Source of the DNA: DATBAT01 sp036271375
Lineage (GTDB): Bacteria > Acidobacteriota > Terriglobia > Terriglobales > Acidobacteriaceae
Direction of reading: 5' to 3'
Assembly: GCA_036271375.1 (NCBI GenBank)
Contig: DATBAT010000444.1
Coordinates: forward strand, 1-21,316
Length of the DNA stretch: 21,316 bases
The notes beneath the pieces were generated by a model. That model did no database searches. It had not been told where the DNA came from and saw only the letters and a program-made list of their open reading frames with translations. This document shows, piece after piece, positions 1 through 8,184 of this stretch (position 1 is its first letter; each line of letters begins with the position of its first letter). A program made the position numbers and the translations under genes.

Positions 1-35
1 TGGATGAGCAGCAGGCTTTGGAGAGTTTGCGATGA
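1..35 (+). CDS. C-terminal tail of a truncated upstream gene, possibly a CcmC/CcsA-type cytochrome c biogenesis protein
   Basis: The window opens inside a reading frame (first full codon at position 3) that ends in TGA at 33-35 and encodes the last residues DEQQALESLR. The stop overlaps the ATG of the next small gene as ATGA, which indicates translational coupling. The 11 visible codons do not identify the protein. A CcmC-type heme-handling membrane protein is inferred only because the next gene looks like CcmD, which usually follows ccmC. Confidence 0.45.
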   Translation, partial: DEQQALESLR

Positions 36-151
36 ATTTTCTGTATGCGGCTTATGGGGCTACCTGGGTGATTCACATTGTCTATCTGGGGAGTTTGGTG
101 CGGCGGTATTTGCGGTTGCGGAAAGAAGTTGATGAACTGAAGGGTTCGTAG
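32..151 (+). CDS. CcmD-like small membrane protein (39 aa), cytochrome c maturation
   Basis: This 39-residue protein starts MNFLYAAYGATWVIHIVYL, has one predicted transmembrane helix at about residues 3-22, then a basic stretch (RRYLRLRKE) and a short charged tail. One N-terminal helix followed by a positively charged cytoplasmic coil is the layout of CcmD. CcmD helps the CcmABC transporter release holo-CcmE heme chaperone during c-type cytochrome assembly. The ATG overlaps the preceding stop (ATGA), so it is the last gene of an operon entering from the left. CcmD proteins have little sequence conservation, so the call rests on size, topology and coupling. Any other small membrane protein remains possible. 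Confidence 0.55.
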   Translation: MNFLYAAYGATWVIHIVYLGSLVRRYLRLRKEVDELKGS

Positions 152-167
152 CTTTTCACAACCACTG

Positions 168-331
168 ACTGTCATCCCGAAGCGCGATTTTTTGCGCGAG
201 GGACCTTACGATGAGGCCGGGAGTTTCCGGGAAGATTGCAAGACTACGGTGCTTGCGTCGTTACAAATCTTGACCACAGCAACGATTCCTAATCTGTCGT
301 AAGGTCCCTCGCTCCGCTTCGGGATGACAGT
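168..331. repeat. Palindromic intergenic element A (nested perfect inverted repeats)
   Basis: The outer arms are 17 nt and perfect: ACTGTCATCCCGAAGCG at 168-184 and its reverse complement at 315-331. The inner arms are 16 nt and perfect: GCGAGGGACCTTACGA at 196-211 and its complement at 297-312. The 85-nt centre (212-296) has no coding signal. The element fills the gap between the convergent ends of the CcmD-like gene and the ABC ATPase gene. It resembles the element at 6661-6842 in its TGTCATCC outer ends and its GAGGGACC/GAAGGACC inner arms. It may work as a bidirectional terminator, or may be a non-autonomous repeat. Confidence 0.8.
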
Positions 332-341
332 TTTGTTTTGG

Positions 342-1139
342 TTACCACAAGTGGTAATAGCCGTCGCGCTCGGCCAACTCTACTTTCATCCCAAATAATG
401 CTGACAGCTTGTCCGAGTTCAGCACTTTTTCTTTGCGGCCATCCGCTGCAATCTTTCCCTTCGACATCAGAACGACCCGCTCGATCTCCGGAACGACATC
501 CGCTAGATCGTGCGTGACCAGCACAATTCCAATCCCAGACTGCGCCAGCATCCGCATCGACTCGCGCAAATAATGTTGTGCGTATAAGTCCAGCGAATTG
601 CTCGGTTCATCAAAGAGCAACGCCCTGGGCTTGTGGACTAATGCGCGGGCGATCAGGACGCGCTTGCCTTCTCCAGAGGACAACTCGAACATGCGGCGGT
701 CGGTCAGGTGGCTTACTTGCATCTGCTCCAGCGCTTCGTCGGCCAGACGCTTGTGTATGGGGTCGATAGTGTGGTGGGGGAAAATTCTGGTGCTGCTGAA
801 AAATCCGGAGATGACCACGTCGCGCCCGGTTACGTCGGTGGTGCAGGCGGTCATCAGGTCGTTCGAGACTATGCCCAGCAGCGAGCGCAGTTCGAAGACA
901 TTCCAACGGTCACGGCCGAGGATGGTCATCGACGAACCTTCGCGGACGAACGGGTAGATTTCCCGCGCGATGGTTTTTACCAGCGTCGACTTACCGCATC
1001 CGTTGGGGCCGAGGATGGCGACGTGCTCGTTGGGCTGAATCTGTAACGAGAAGTCGTCGAGTACGACTTTTTCTCCGCGCATCACGCGGATATTTCTTAA
1101 GTCAAGCAAGGCCGGGCGTTCTTCAGGCATCGTCCCCAA
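342..1139 (-). CDS. Stand-alone ABC transporter ATP-binding protein (ModF/YlmA-like)
   Basis: This is a 265-residue single-domain ABC ATPase. Walker A (GPNGCGKST) lies at residues 44-52, the signature (LSSGE) at 153-157, Walker B (ALLFDE) at 173-178, and a switch histidine in VTHD near 210. The signature has Ser in place of the usual first Gly (LSSGE rather than LSGGE), which is seen in the ModF/YlmA group of cytoplasmic ATPases. No permease or binding protein is adjacent, so a transported substrate cannot be assigned. The gene is monocistronic: it ends against a repeat on one side and is divergent from the lpt cluster on the other, with only 53 bp between the two start codons. Met1 and Met4 are both possible starts. 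Confidence 0.85.
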   Translation of the reverse strand: MGTMPEERPALLDLRNIRVMRGEKVVLDDFSLQIQPNEHVAILGPNGCGKSTLVKTIAREIYPFVREGSSMTILGRDRWNVFELRSLLGIVSNDLMTACTTDVTGRDVVISGFFSSTRIFPHHTIDPIHKRLADEALEQMQVSHLTDRRMFELSSGEGKRVLIARALVHKPRALLFDEPSNSLDLYAQHYLRESMRMLAQSGIGIVLVTHDLADVVPEIERVVLMSKGKIAADGRKEKVLNSDKLSALFGMKVELAERDGYYHLW

Positions 1140-1192
1140 GTGTAAATGCTTTCGGCAATGATGAAGCTGAGGGTCAAGTAAACTGTTCGCAG

Positions 1193-3385
1193 ATGCCGCT
1201 ACAAGCTTCCCGAGTGCGCCGCTGGTTTGCGATGGGCGCCGTCGCCATGGTTGCCATCGTGCTGGGCACCTACTACTACGCCAAGTGGCGCGTCGATAGT
1301 ACGCTTCAGCAGGTGAAAGAAAAGATTGGCATCGAAATTAAGCAGAGCGCGCAGGGCTTCACCATTTCGAAATCGGTGGCGGGACGGACGCTGTTCAAGA
1401 TCCAGGCCAGCAAGGCTGTGCAATATCGCCAGGGCGAACATGCTGAATTGCACGAGGTGAACATCACCTTGTATGGCGACGACTCCAGCCGCTTCGATCA
1501 AATCTACGGACAGGATTTTGAATACAACCCACAGTCGGGTGATGTGACCGCAAAAGGTGACGTGCAGATCGATTTACAGGCGAACCCCGAGGGACTGGCG
1601 CATGCCGATCAGGCCTTGCCGAAAGAGTTGAAGAATCCGATCCATTTGAAAACTAGTGGGCTCGTCTTCAACCAGAAGACGGGCAACGCCTACACCAAAG
1701 AGAAGATCGAGTTCCGGATTCCTGAGGTGCAGGGTTCCGCCCGGGGAGCGACCTACGAATCGAAGTCTGGTGTGTTGACGTTGCAGTCGGAGGTTACGGC
1801 GGAATTTCAGGGAACAAATCCGGCGAAGGTTACGGCGGCAAGCGCGACCATTACCAAGCAACCGGGGGTCGTCGTCTTGCAAAAACCGCGGGGGCAGAGT
1901 GGAACGGAGAAGTTTGAATCGGAGGAAATCAAATTCTTCCTGCGCCCGGACAATACTCTGGATCACGCTGTCGCTACCGGCCAGGTATCCGCCGAGTCGC
2001 GCGGACAACAGCCTTTGCAGGTGTGTTCCAAGCAGTTGGAAGTGAAGATGATGGAAGAGACTAACACCGTGAGCACGGCGAAATTCTCCGGCGAGGTGCG
2101 CTGGGAGACTTTGGGCGACCAGCCGATGAAGGGGCGCTCCGGGGTCATGCAATTGGATTTCGCCGGGCAGAACTTCCCGCGGAAAATCCATACTGAGCAG
2201 GCGGTTGAACTAAGCCAGCAGCAAGATCAGTCGCAGAATTTCGCTCTGACCGCGCCGGCGATGGATTTATTTCTTGCGAAGAAGCATCTGGAAAGAGCCG
2301 AGACTTTGGGGTCAGGCAAGATCGTCATCACCGACAGCTCCCAGCAAACGCGAGCCACTGCCGGCAAGTTTGAAGCGAGGTTCAACCCCAAGGGGCGGCT
2401 AGCAACCTTGCATGGCAGTCCCGACGCCCGCATCGAGAGCGGCGATGACCGCGTCAGCACCAGCCAGAATCTCGACGTTGCGTTCGCCGAGAAGGGCGGA
2501 GTCCAGTCGATCACCCAGCAGGGAAGCGTCGCGTACTCCGACGGAACGCTGAAGGCTACCGGGGACCAGGCGGTTTACTCGACCACCGACCAGACAGTTT
2601 TGCTGACCGGCTCGCCGCGAATAGTCAGCGGCGGCATGACGACTACCGCCGACACTATGAAGGTGAATCGCAAAAGCGGAGACATGTCCGCCGACGGAAA
2701 CGTAAAGAGCACCTACAGCGATCTCAAGCCCCAACCCAACGGTGCTCTGCTGGCGTCCGGTGATCCCATTCACGTGACGGCGCGAAGTGTGGTCGCCCAC
2801 AAAGATCCGGGCGCGGCGGTTTATACCGGAGGCGTTCGTCTCTGGCAGCAGGCGAATGTAGTTGAGGCTCCGAGCGTCGAGTTCGATCGCAATCATCGCT
2901 CGGTGGAGGCGCATGCTTCGGGAGCAAAAAAGGTCACGACTACGCTAATTCAAGTGGGCAGCAAGGGCCAGACCAAGCCGCTGACCATTATTTCGGGAAG
3001 TTTGACCTACAAAGACGACGACAACAAGGTCCACTTTGGTGACGGAGTGGTGGGTCGCGTGGATGACATGGTTCTGACGGCCGAACAGATGGACGCGTTC
3101 CGTGAGGCGGGCGGCGCGTCCGAAACGGCCGCCAAGATCGACCGCATAGTCGCGCAAACCCACGTGGTGATCACTCAGCCGGGGCGAAAAGCCAACGGAG
3201 AGTTGCTCACGTACACAGCAGCCGACGACAAGTTCGTCCTGAGCGGCGGAATCCCTAGCATTTTTGATGCCGAACGTGGCAAGATTACGGGGGTTTCGTT
3301 GACTTTCTTTAGACGCGATGCTAGGGTGCTCGTGGAAGGCAACAATACAGCCCCGGCGGTAAGTCAAACACCAGTGGCACGATAA
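1193..3385 (+). CDS. lptC: LptC-LptA-type LPS transport bridge protein (730 aa)
   Basis: This is the first gene of the LPS export cluster. A short basic N-terminus is followed by one transmembrane helix (about residues 11-30). An LptC-like region (about 35-150) includes GDDSSRFDQIYGQDFEYN. The rest consists of OstA/LptA-type beta-strand repeats, with motifs such as SGDVTAKGDVQIDL (115-128), AVYTGGVRLWQQANVVEA (542-559) and ADDKFVLSGGIPSIFD (677-692). Known LptC anchors to the LptBFG transporter, and LptA polymerises across the periplasm to carry LPS to LptD. At 730 residues it is about four times the size of E. coli LptC or LptA (roughly 190 residues each), so one chain probably supplies both anchor and bridge. 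Its stop codon abuts the lptB start with no gap. No clear Shine-Dalgarno precedes the ATG. Confidence 0.85.
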   Translation: MPLQASRVRRWFAMGAVAMVAIVLGTYYYAKWRVDSTLQQVKEKIGIEIKQSAQGFTISKSVAGRTLFKIQASKAVQYRQGEHAELHEVNITLYGDDSSRFDQIYGQDFEYNPQSGDVTAKGDVQIDLQANPEGLAHADQALPKELKNPIHLKTSGLVFNQKTGNAYTKEKIEFRIPEVQGSARGATYESKSGVLTLQSEVTAEFQGTNPAKVTAASATITKQPGVVVLQKPRGQSGTEKFESEEIKFFLRPDNTLDHAVATGQVSAESRGQQPLQVCSKQLEVKMMEETNTVSTAKFSGEVRWETLGDQPMKGRSGVMQLDFAGQNFPRKIHTEQAVELSQQQDQSQNFALTAPAMDLFLAKKHLERAETLGSGKIVITDSSQQTRATAGKFEARFNPKGRLATLHGSPDARIESGDDRVSTSQNLDVAFAEKGGVQSITQQGSVAYSDGTLKATGDQAVYSTTDQTVLLTGSPRIVSGGMTTTADTMKVNRKSGDMSADGNVKSTYSDLKPQPNGALLASGDPIHVTARSVVAHKDPGAAVYTGGVRLWQQANVVEAPSVEFDRNHRSVEAHASGAKKVTTTLIQVGSKGQTKPLTIISGSLTYKDDDNKVHFGDGVVGRVDDMVLTAEQMDAFREAGGASETAAKIDRIVAQTHVVITQPGRKANGELLTYTAADDKFVLSGGIPSIFDAERGKITGVSLTFFRRDARVLVEGNNTAPAVSQTPVAR

Positions 3386-4114
3386 ATGCGTACCCTAGCC
3401 ACCGATGAAATCGGCAAGTCTTACCGCGGACGACGGGTCGTAAACGGTGTAAGCCTTCGGGTAGGGCAGGGTGAAGTAGTTGGACTGTTGGGCCCGAACG
3501 GGGCCGGCAAGACCACCACTTTCTATACCATCGTCGGATTGATCCCCCCGGACACCGGGAGGGTGATGCTGGACGATGAGGATATCACCAACGTTCCCAT
3601 GTACTTACGGGCACGGCAGTATGGAATAAGTTATCTCCCACAGGAAGCTTCGGTCTTCCGAAAACTGACGGTAGAGGAAAACGTCCTGGCTGTGCTGGAA
3701 GCGCAGCCGATTTCCTGGCATGAACGCCGGGAAAAAATGGAGACGTTAATCGATCAACTGGGGTTGGAGCATATTCGCCTGAATAGGGGCTATGCCCTCT
3801 CTGGAGGCGAGCGGCGACGTGTGGAAATCGCGCGCGCGCTGTGCATAAACCCGGCTTTTATTCTGTTGGATGAGCCGTTTTCCGGGATCGACCCCATTGC
3901 CGTGCTCGACCTGCAGAAGATCATTAATGATCTGAAGGCGAGCGGGATTGGGGTGCTGATCACCGACCACAACGTGCGGGAGACGCTGTCGGTCACCGAC
4001 CGGGCGTACATCATTAACGAAGGCCGGATATTCCGCCAGGGCAGTCCCGAGCAGTTGGGCAACGATCCGGAAGTGCGGCGGGTGTATTTGGGAGAGAGTT
4101 TTAGTTTGGTGTAG
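3386..4114 (+). CDS. lptB: LPS export ABC transporter ATPase LptB
   Basis: This 242-residue ATPase powers LPS extraction from the inner membrane through LptFG. Visible motifs are Walker A GPNGAGKTT (36-44), the LptB-typical Q-loop stretch YLPQEASVFRKLTVEEN (83-99), signature LSGGE (138-142), Walker B with DE at 162-163, and the switch His195 in TDH, the same number as in E. coli LptB. Its length matches the family. The ATG follows the lptC stop directly (TAA then ATG), with no independent ribosome binding site visible, so translation is probably coupled. The order lptC-lptB-rpoN-hpf is the classic arrangement. The lptF and lptG permeases are not in the window. Confidence 0.96.
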   Translation: MRTLATDEIGKSYRGRRVVNGVSLRVGQGEVVGLLGPNGAGKTTTFYTIVGLIPPDTGRVMLDDEDITNVPMYLRARQYGISYLPQEASVFRKLTVEENVLAVLEAQPISWHERREKMETLIDQLGLEHIRLNRGYALSGGERRRVEIARALCINPAFILLDEPFSGIDPIAVLDLQKIINDLKASGIGVLITDHNVRETLSVTDRAYIINEGRIFRQGSPEQLGNDPEVRRVYLGESFSLV

Positions 4115-4140
4115 GACGACAGACCGGCGACGATTTTTCT

Positions 4141-5976
4141 ATGGTTCTTCTTCAACCCAGGCTGCATTTAAAGGTCTCGCAGAGGCAGATCCTCACGCCG
4201 GGACTGGTGCAGATGGTGAGTGTGCTTGCGCTCAACAAGCTTGAGCTCAAGGACATGATCACTTCCGAGATGGTCGAGAATCCGGTTCTTGAAGAGCTGG
4301 AAGACTCAGTTCCGCTGATCGACGATGTCAACCGGCGTGAAGAAGAACGTGACCGACTGGCAGCGGCGGCCACCTCCGAGGCCCCGGCTCCCACCGCTGA
4401 TGAGAAGAAAGATCCGTTTGAAGAGATCGATTTTGGTTCGTTCTTCCAGGAATATCTCGACCCCGGCTATCGCAGCCAGAGCGAAATGGAAGACATCGAG
4501 CGTCCGTCGTTTGAGAATTTTCTTTCCAAGCCTTCGAACCTTACCGATCACCTGATGTGGCAGTTGGGCGCTTTGTCGGTAAGCCCTGAAGTGCGGCAGG
4601 CGGTCGAGTTGATTCTCGGCAACCTGAACGAAGACGGCTACCTGATTGCCAGCGACGATGAGTTGCTGGGGATCGCCGCCCCAGCATCGCCCGAGGCGGA
4701 TGCGGCAGCGGTTGAGAAGGTGTTCAAAGAAGCGGCGGCGCTAGGGTTAGACGCTTCTTTACCCTCTGATCTTTCGAGTGATTTTGACGGCGCGTCACTC
4801 ACAGAAGTATCTACGGCAGCGGAGCCAGCTATCGACCCGGAAGCGGCTTTCCTGGCAGCTATGGGTACACCAGCAGCGGCGGCCCCTGCTCCAGCGCCGG
4901 TTCCAATTTTAACTCCGGTTGAACCTCCTGCTGCCGAGAAGAAGAAACCTTCCGTTCCGGTTTTCAAGCCCAGTTTTAATCGCGAGCAGCTTCAGGAAGC
5001 GCTCGAGGTGGTCCGGCAGATGGACCCTCCTGGAGTCGGTTGCCGCGATCTGCGTGAGTGTCTTATCTATCAACTGCGCTATCAGAAGCAGCAGTTGGAC
5101 GCCGAGCATCACATTAATGGAAACGGCAACGGAAACGGTTCGGTTGTGCCTAACGGCGAAGCAACCGGCCAAGTTCTAAGCGATGCCATTGCGGTTGTCG
5201 ATCATCATCTGAAAGCCGTGCAGCTTAAGCAACACAAGGAAATCGCCAAGGCGATCAATCGTCCGATTGAAGCGGTACAGGCGGCGCTCGAATATTTGCG
5301 GACGCTCGATCCGCGACCGGGACAGCAGTACAACAAAACGCAAGCGCGCTTGATCGAGCCCGATGTCGCTTTTGTGAAACATGGCGACGAGTGGCTGGTG
5401 ATGATGAACGAAGACGACATCCCGCAGCTTCGTTTAAATCCGGCCTATAAGAAGCTGATGACGCGCGAGACCAACGACAAGGACACGCGCAACTACGTCA
5501 AAGAGCGCTACAAGAGCGCCATTCAGCTCATCAAAAACATCGAGCAGCGCAAGCAGACTATTACCAAGGTCTGTTATTCGATCCTGGCGCGACAGCAGGA
5601 TTTCCTCGAACTTGGCATCGACCAGCTCAAGCCGATGATGATCAAGGAAGTGGCGGAAGAGATAGGCGTGCATCCTTCGACCGTGAGCCGGGCGGTGGCC
5701 AGCAAGTATGTCCACACTCCGCAGGGCGTGTTTGAGCTGCGCTACTTCTTCAGCGAGAGCGTGAACGGGCCTGAGGGCGGCAACACCTCGCTGCTGATTT
5801 TGAAACGGCGGGTGAAGAAGTTGATTGACGACGAAGATACGTCGCGACCGCTGACCGACGAGCAGATCACCCGCATTCTGCAGTCGCAGGGCATTCAGGT
5901 GACGCGCCGCACGGTGGCCAAGTATCGCGAAGATATGCGTATTCCCAGTACGCACCAGCGCCGGGTTAAGAAGTAA
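4141..5976 (+). CDS. rpoN: RNA polymerase sigma-54 factor RpoN (611 aa, with insertions)
   Basis: Sigma-54 directs RNA polymerase to -24/-12 promoters that need an enhancer-binding AAA+ activator. Region I is present at residues 1-55 (LHLKVSQRQILTPGLVQMV). The core-binding region spans about 120-170 and 275-400. A helix-turn-helix lies at about 501-521 (IKEVAEEIGVHPSTVSRAV). The RpoN box reads TRRTVAKYRE at 588-597, against the canonical ARRTVAKYR. The protein is about 130 residues longer than typical family members (near 480). The excess lies in an Ala/Pro/acidic low-complexity insert at about 175-275 and an Asn-Gly repeat at 326-333. Both ends are intact, so the gene is probably functional. 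The ATG is 26 bp after lptB and lacks a clear ribosome binding site. Confidence 0.95.
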   Translation: MVLLQPRLHLKVSQRQILTPGLVQMVSVLALNKLELKDMITSEMVENPVLEELEDSVPLIDDVNRREEERDRLAAAATSEAPAPTADEKKDPFEEIDFGSFFQEYLDPGYRSQSEMEDIERPSFENFLSKPSNLTDHLMWQLGALSVSPEVRQAVELILGNLNEDGYLIASDDELLGIAAPASPEADAAAVEKVFKEAAALGLDASLPSDLSSDFDGASLTEVSTAAEPAIDPEAAFLAAMGTPAAAAPAPAPVPILTPVEPPAAEKKKPSVPVFKPSFNREQLQEALEVVRQMDPPGVGCRDLRECLIYQLRYQKQQLDAEHHINGNGNGNGSVVPNGEATGQVLSDAIAVVDHHLKAVQLKQHKEIAKAINRPIEAVQAALEYLRTLDPRPGQQYNKTQARLIEPDVAFVKHGDEWLVMMNEDDIPQLRLNPAYKKLMTRETNDKDTRNYVKERYKSAIQLIKNIEQRKQTITKVCYSILARQQDFLELGIDQLKPMMIKEVAEEIGVHPSTVSRAVASKYVHTPQGVFELRYFFSESVNGPEGGNTSLLILKRRVKKLIDDEDTSRPLTDEQITRILQSQGIQVTRRTVAKYREDMRIPSTHQRRVKK

Positions 5977-6063
5977 TTTCCCTTTCTCTCTCTAATACAA
6001 TTCCAGCTGCCGGTAGGACTAGAATTGAGATGTAAGCTGCTTACTTCTTAGTTCGAGGCCCTC

Positions 6064-6657
6064 ATGAACGTGGAATACACCGGCAGGCATTACGAAATTA
6101 CTCCCGCCATTCGCAAAGAAGTTGAAACCGGTCTGGCGAAAATCCGCAAAATCCTTTCCGATAAATTTGAAACCAAAGTGATCCTGGTGGTGGAGAAACG
6201 CCGCCACAAAGCTGAGATCACGCTCAGTCCGCGCAACGGCCCGCTGGTGGCGATTGCGCAGGCTGGGGACATGTCGGTCGCAATTGGAGAAGCGATCGAG
6301 CACCTCGAAAAGCAAGCTATCAAATACAAGACCAAATGGCGCACCAAGAAGCGCAAGCCCCACGACAAATGGGAAGATGTTGAGCCGGTGGTGGCGCCGA
6401 AGCCGGTAAATGGCAAACGTCCAAATCCGGTAGCACCGATTCTTGTGCACAAGTTTCCGGCGCTGTCGAAATCTACCGAAGCTACGTTGACGCCGAATTC
6501 GGATGCGGTGGCGCTTCGTCCGATGACGGTGGAAGAGGCGATTAAGGAAGCGGCTTTCCGTGACCGGGATGTGTTTGTGTTCCGCGATCCGAAAGGGAAG
6601 GTGATGGTGCTGCACCGCACGCGCGATGGAAAGATGGAGTTGATCGAAGCGCCATAG
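6064..6657 (+). CDS. hpf: Long-form ribosome hibernation promoting factor HPF
   Basis: This 197-residue protein binds idle ribosomes. Residues 1-105 form the RaiA/HPF ribosome-binding domain (MNVEYTGRHYEITPAIRKEV, then the basic helix KYKTKWRTKKRK). A variable linker covers about 106-145. Residues 147-197 form the C-terminal dimerisation domain of long HPF (VALRPMTVEEAIKEA, then VFVFRDPKGKVMVLHRTRDG). Long HPF makes 100S ribosome dimers through this domain. The position directly after rpoN is conserved in many bacteria. The ATG is 87 bp after the rpoN stop, enough room for a separate promoter, though none is clear. A ptsN, hprK or rapZ gene often follows. Here the cluster stops at a palindromic repeat. 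Confidence 0.93.
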   Translation: MNVEYTGRHYEITPAIRKEVETGLAKIRKILSDKFETKVILVVEKRRHKAEITLSPRNGPLVAIAQAGDMSVAIGEAIEHLEKQAIKYKTKWRTKKRKPHDKWEDVEPVVAPKPVNGKRPNPVAPILVHKFPALSKSTEATLTPNSDAVALRPMTVEEAIKEAAFRDRDVFVFRDPKGKVMVLHRTRDGKMELIEAP

Positions 6658-6660
6658 AAC

Positions 6661-6842
6661 TTGTCATCCTGAGTGAGGACGAAGTCCGAACGAAGGACCC
6701 CATGACGCCTAAAATCCTCGATGGCACAGGGAGTTTGTATTCGGAAATCCCCTGCGGGGTACGTGTCACCGCGAATGCGAGGGGTCCTTCAACTCTGCAT
6801 CAACACTGCTTCGCAGTATTGATGCTCCGCTCAGGATGACAA
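6661..6842. repeat. Palindromic intergenic element B (relative of element A)
   Basis: The outer arms are 13 nt and perfect: TTGTCATCCTGAG at 6661-6673 and its complement at 6830-6842. The inner arms are 10 nt and perfect: GAAGGACCCC at 6692-6701 and GGGGTCCTTC at 6781-6790. A further imperfect hairpin (CATCAACACTG, loop CTTCG, CAGTATTGATG) sits near 6799-6825. The element fills the gap between the convergent ends of hpf and the MFS gene. Compared with element A, the ends (TGTCATCC) and the GGACC core of the inner arms are conserved and the centre is unrelated. Confidence 0.8.
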
Positions 6843-6855
6843 TGTTTTGTAAGCG

Positions 6856-8184
6856 TTAGCTTGTCGCTAACTTCTTCTGCATTTCCTCCAGCGACGCGCC
6901 CTTGGTTTCTGGATAGATAAACAGCACCACAAAGAATTGGAGCACCATCATCACCGCGAAGAACACGAAGGGATATGCCCCCGACGACGCGGCCATCAGC
7001 GGGAAAATTCCAGAGATCAGAGCGTTCATAAACCAATGGGAGAAGCTGCCCAGGCTCTGGCCCTTGGCGCGGACCGCGTTGGGGAAGACTTCCGCCAGAT
7101 AAACCCAGATGACGGCTCCCTGGGAAAATCCAAAGAAGGCGATGTAGCCCACCAGCAGCCAGACCAGCAAACCCTGGTGAAGCTGGGTAAAGAAAATGTA
7201 TGAAACGCCAGCAAGACAGATAGCGGTGCCCACCGAGCCGATTAACAACAACGTCTTGCGACCGACTTTGTCGATCACGGTCATGGCAATCATAGTGAAC
7301 AACAGGTTGGTGCCGCCGATGGCGACTGCCTGCAAGTTGCCGGAAACTTTGCTGTATCCGGCGTGAGCGAAGATGTCGTTGAGATAGTAGAGAATCGCGT
7401 TGATGCCCGACAGCTGATTGAACATGCCGATAGTGACGGCGAGAAAAATCGGGAGTCTGTGCTTTCTTGAAAATAGCTTCTCGCCGGTCTGGGCTTTTTC
7501 CTGCTGAATAGATTCGATGATGTTCTGCAATTGCTGTTCGTAATTTTCTTCACCACTCATACGCAAAACCGAGCGGGCTTCGTCGATGAATCCTTTCCCG
7601 GTAAGCCAACGCGGGCTGCGGGGAATTACGAAGAGGAGAAGGAAGAAAAGAACCGCCGGGACGGCGGTGACGCCCAGTTCATAACGCCATTCGACGGCGC
7701 CCAAGCCTGCAAGCCCGATCAGGTAGTTGGAGAAGTACGCCAACAGAATTCCGAAGACTACATTGAACTGAAAGAATCCAACCAGTCTTCCGCGCCATTT
7801 CGCTGGAGCAATTTCCGCGATGTACATCGGGCCCAAAACGGAAGACCCGCCGATACCTAAGCCGCCGATGAAACGGAACACCACCAGGGCCGGCCAGTTC
7901 CAGGCTAGGGCACAACCGATGGCCGAGACCACATACAGCACCGCTAGTCCGCGAAGGCTGTCGCGCCGGCCATAACGTTCGCCGGGGAATCCGGCGAGCA
8001 GAGACCCGATCACCGTTCCCCAAAGCGCGCTGGCGACAGTCATCCCCAGTAGTTCGGGAGAGAGTTGGTAGGTGTTCCGCAGACTGTCGGTGGTGCCGGC
8101 GATGACGGCGGTGTCGAAGCCGAACAGCAGGCCTCCCAATGCGGCGACGATGGTGCTCTTCGCCAAAAATGAATTCACGGTCAT
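6856..8184 (-). CDS. Sugar-porter family MFS transporter
   Basis: This 442-residue protein with about 12 transmembrane helices has the sugar-porter fingerprints: GERYGRRD (68-75), RFIGGLGIGG (104-113), PRSPRWL (188-194), NQLSGINAILYY (256-267), DKVGRK (305-310) and PETKG (425-429). It most likely imports a hexose or pentose with protons across the inner membrane. The middle-loop motif is usually PESPR; here Glu is replaced by Arg. The start codon overlaps the stop of the upstream sugar kinase (ATGA), so the two form an operon and probably act in sequence: uptake, then phosphorylation. Fructose is the best guess from the kinase, but the sequence alone does not fix the substrate. Confidence 0.9.
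   Translation of the reverse strand: MTVNSFLAKSTIVAALGGLLFGFDTAVIAGTTDSLRNTYQLSPELLGMTVASALWGTVIGSLLAGFPGERYGRRDSLRGLAVLYVVSAIGCALAWNWPALVVFRFIGGLGIGGSSVLGPMYIAEIAPAKWRGRLVGFFQFNVVFGILLAYFSNYLIGLAGLGAVEWRYELGVTAVPAVLFFLLLFVIPRSPRWLTGKGFIDEARSVLRMSGEENYEQQLQNIIESIQQEKAQTGEKLFSRKHRLPIFLAVTIGMFNQLSGINAILYYLNDIFAHAGYSKVSGNLQAVAIGGTNLLFTMIAMTVIDKVGRKTLLLIGSVGTAICLAGVSYIFFTQLHQGLLVWLLVGYIAFFGFSQGAVIWVYLAEVFPNAVRAKGQSLGSFSHWFMNALISGIFPLMAASSGAYPFVFFAVMMVLQFFVVLFIYPETKGASLEEMQKKLATS

Noticed and set aside
1574..2191. Long minus-strand ORF (205 aa) inside the lptC-like gene
   Set aside because: It is antisense to a well-supported LptC/OstA frame and has low-complexity Arg/Leu-rich composition typical of a shadow frame.
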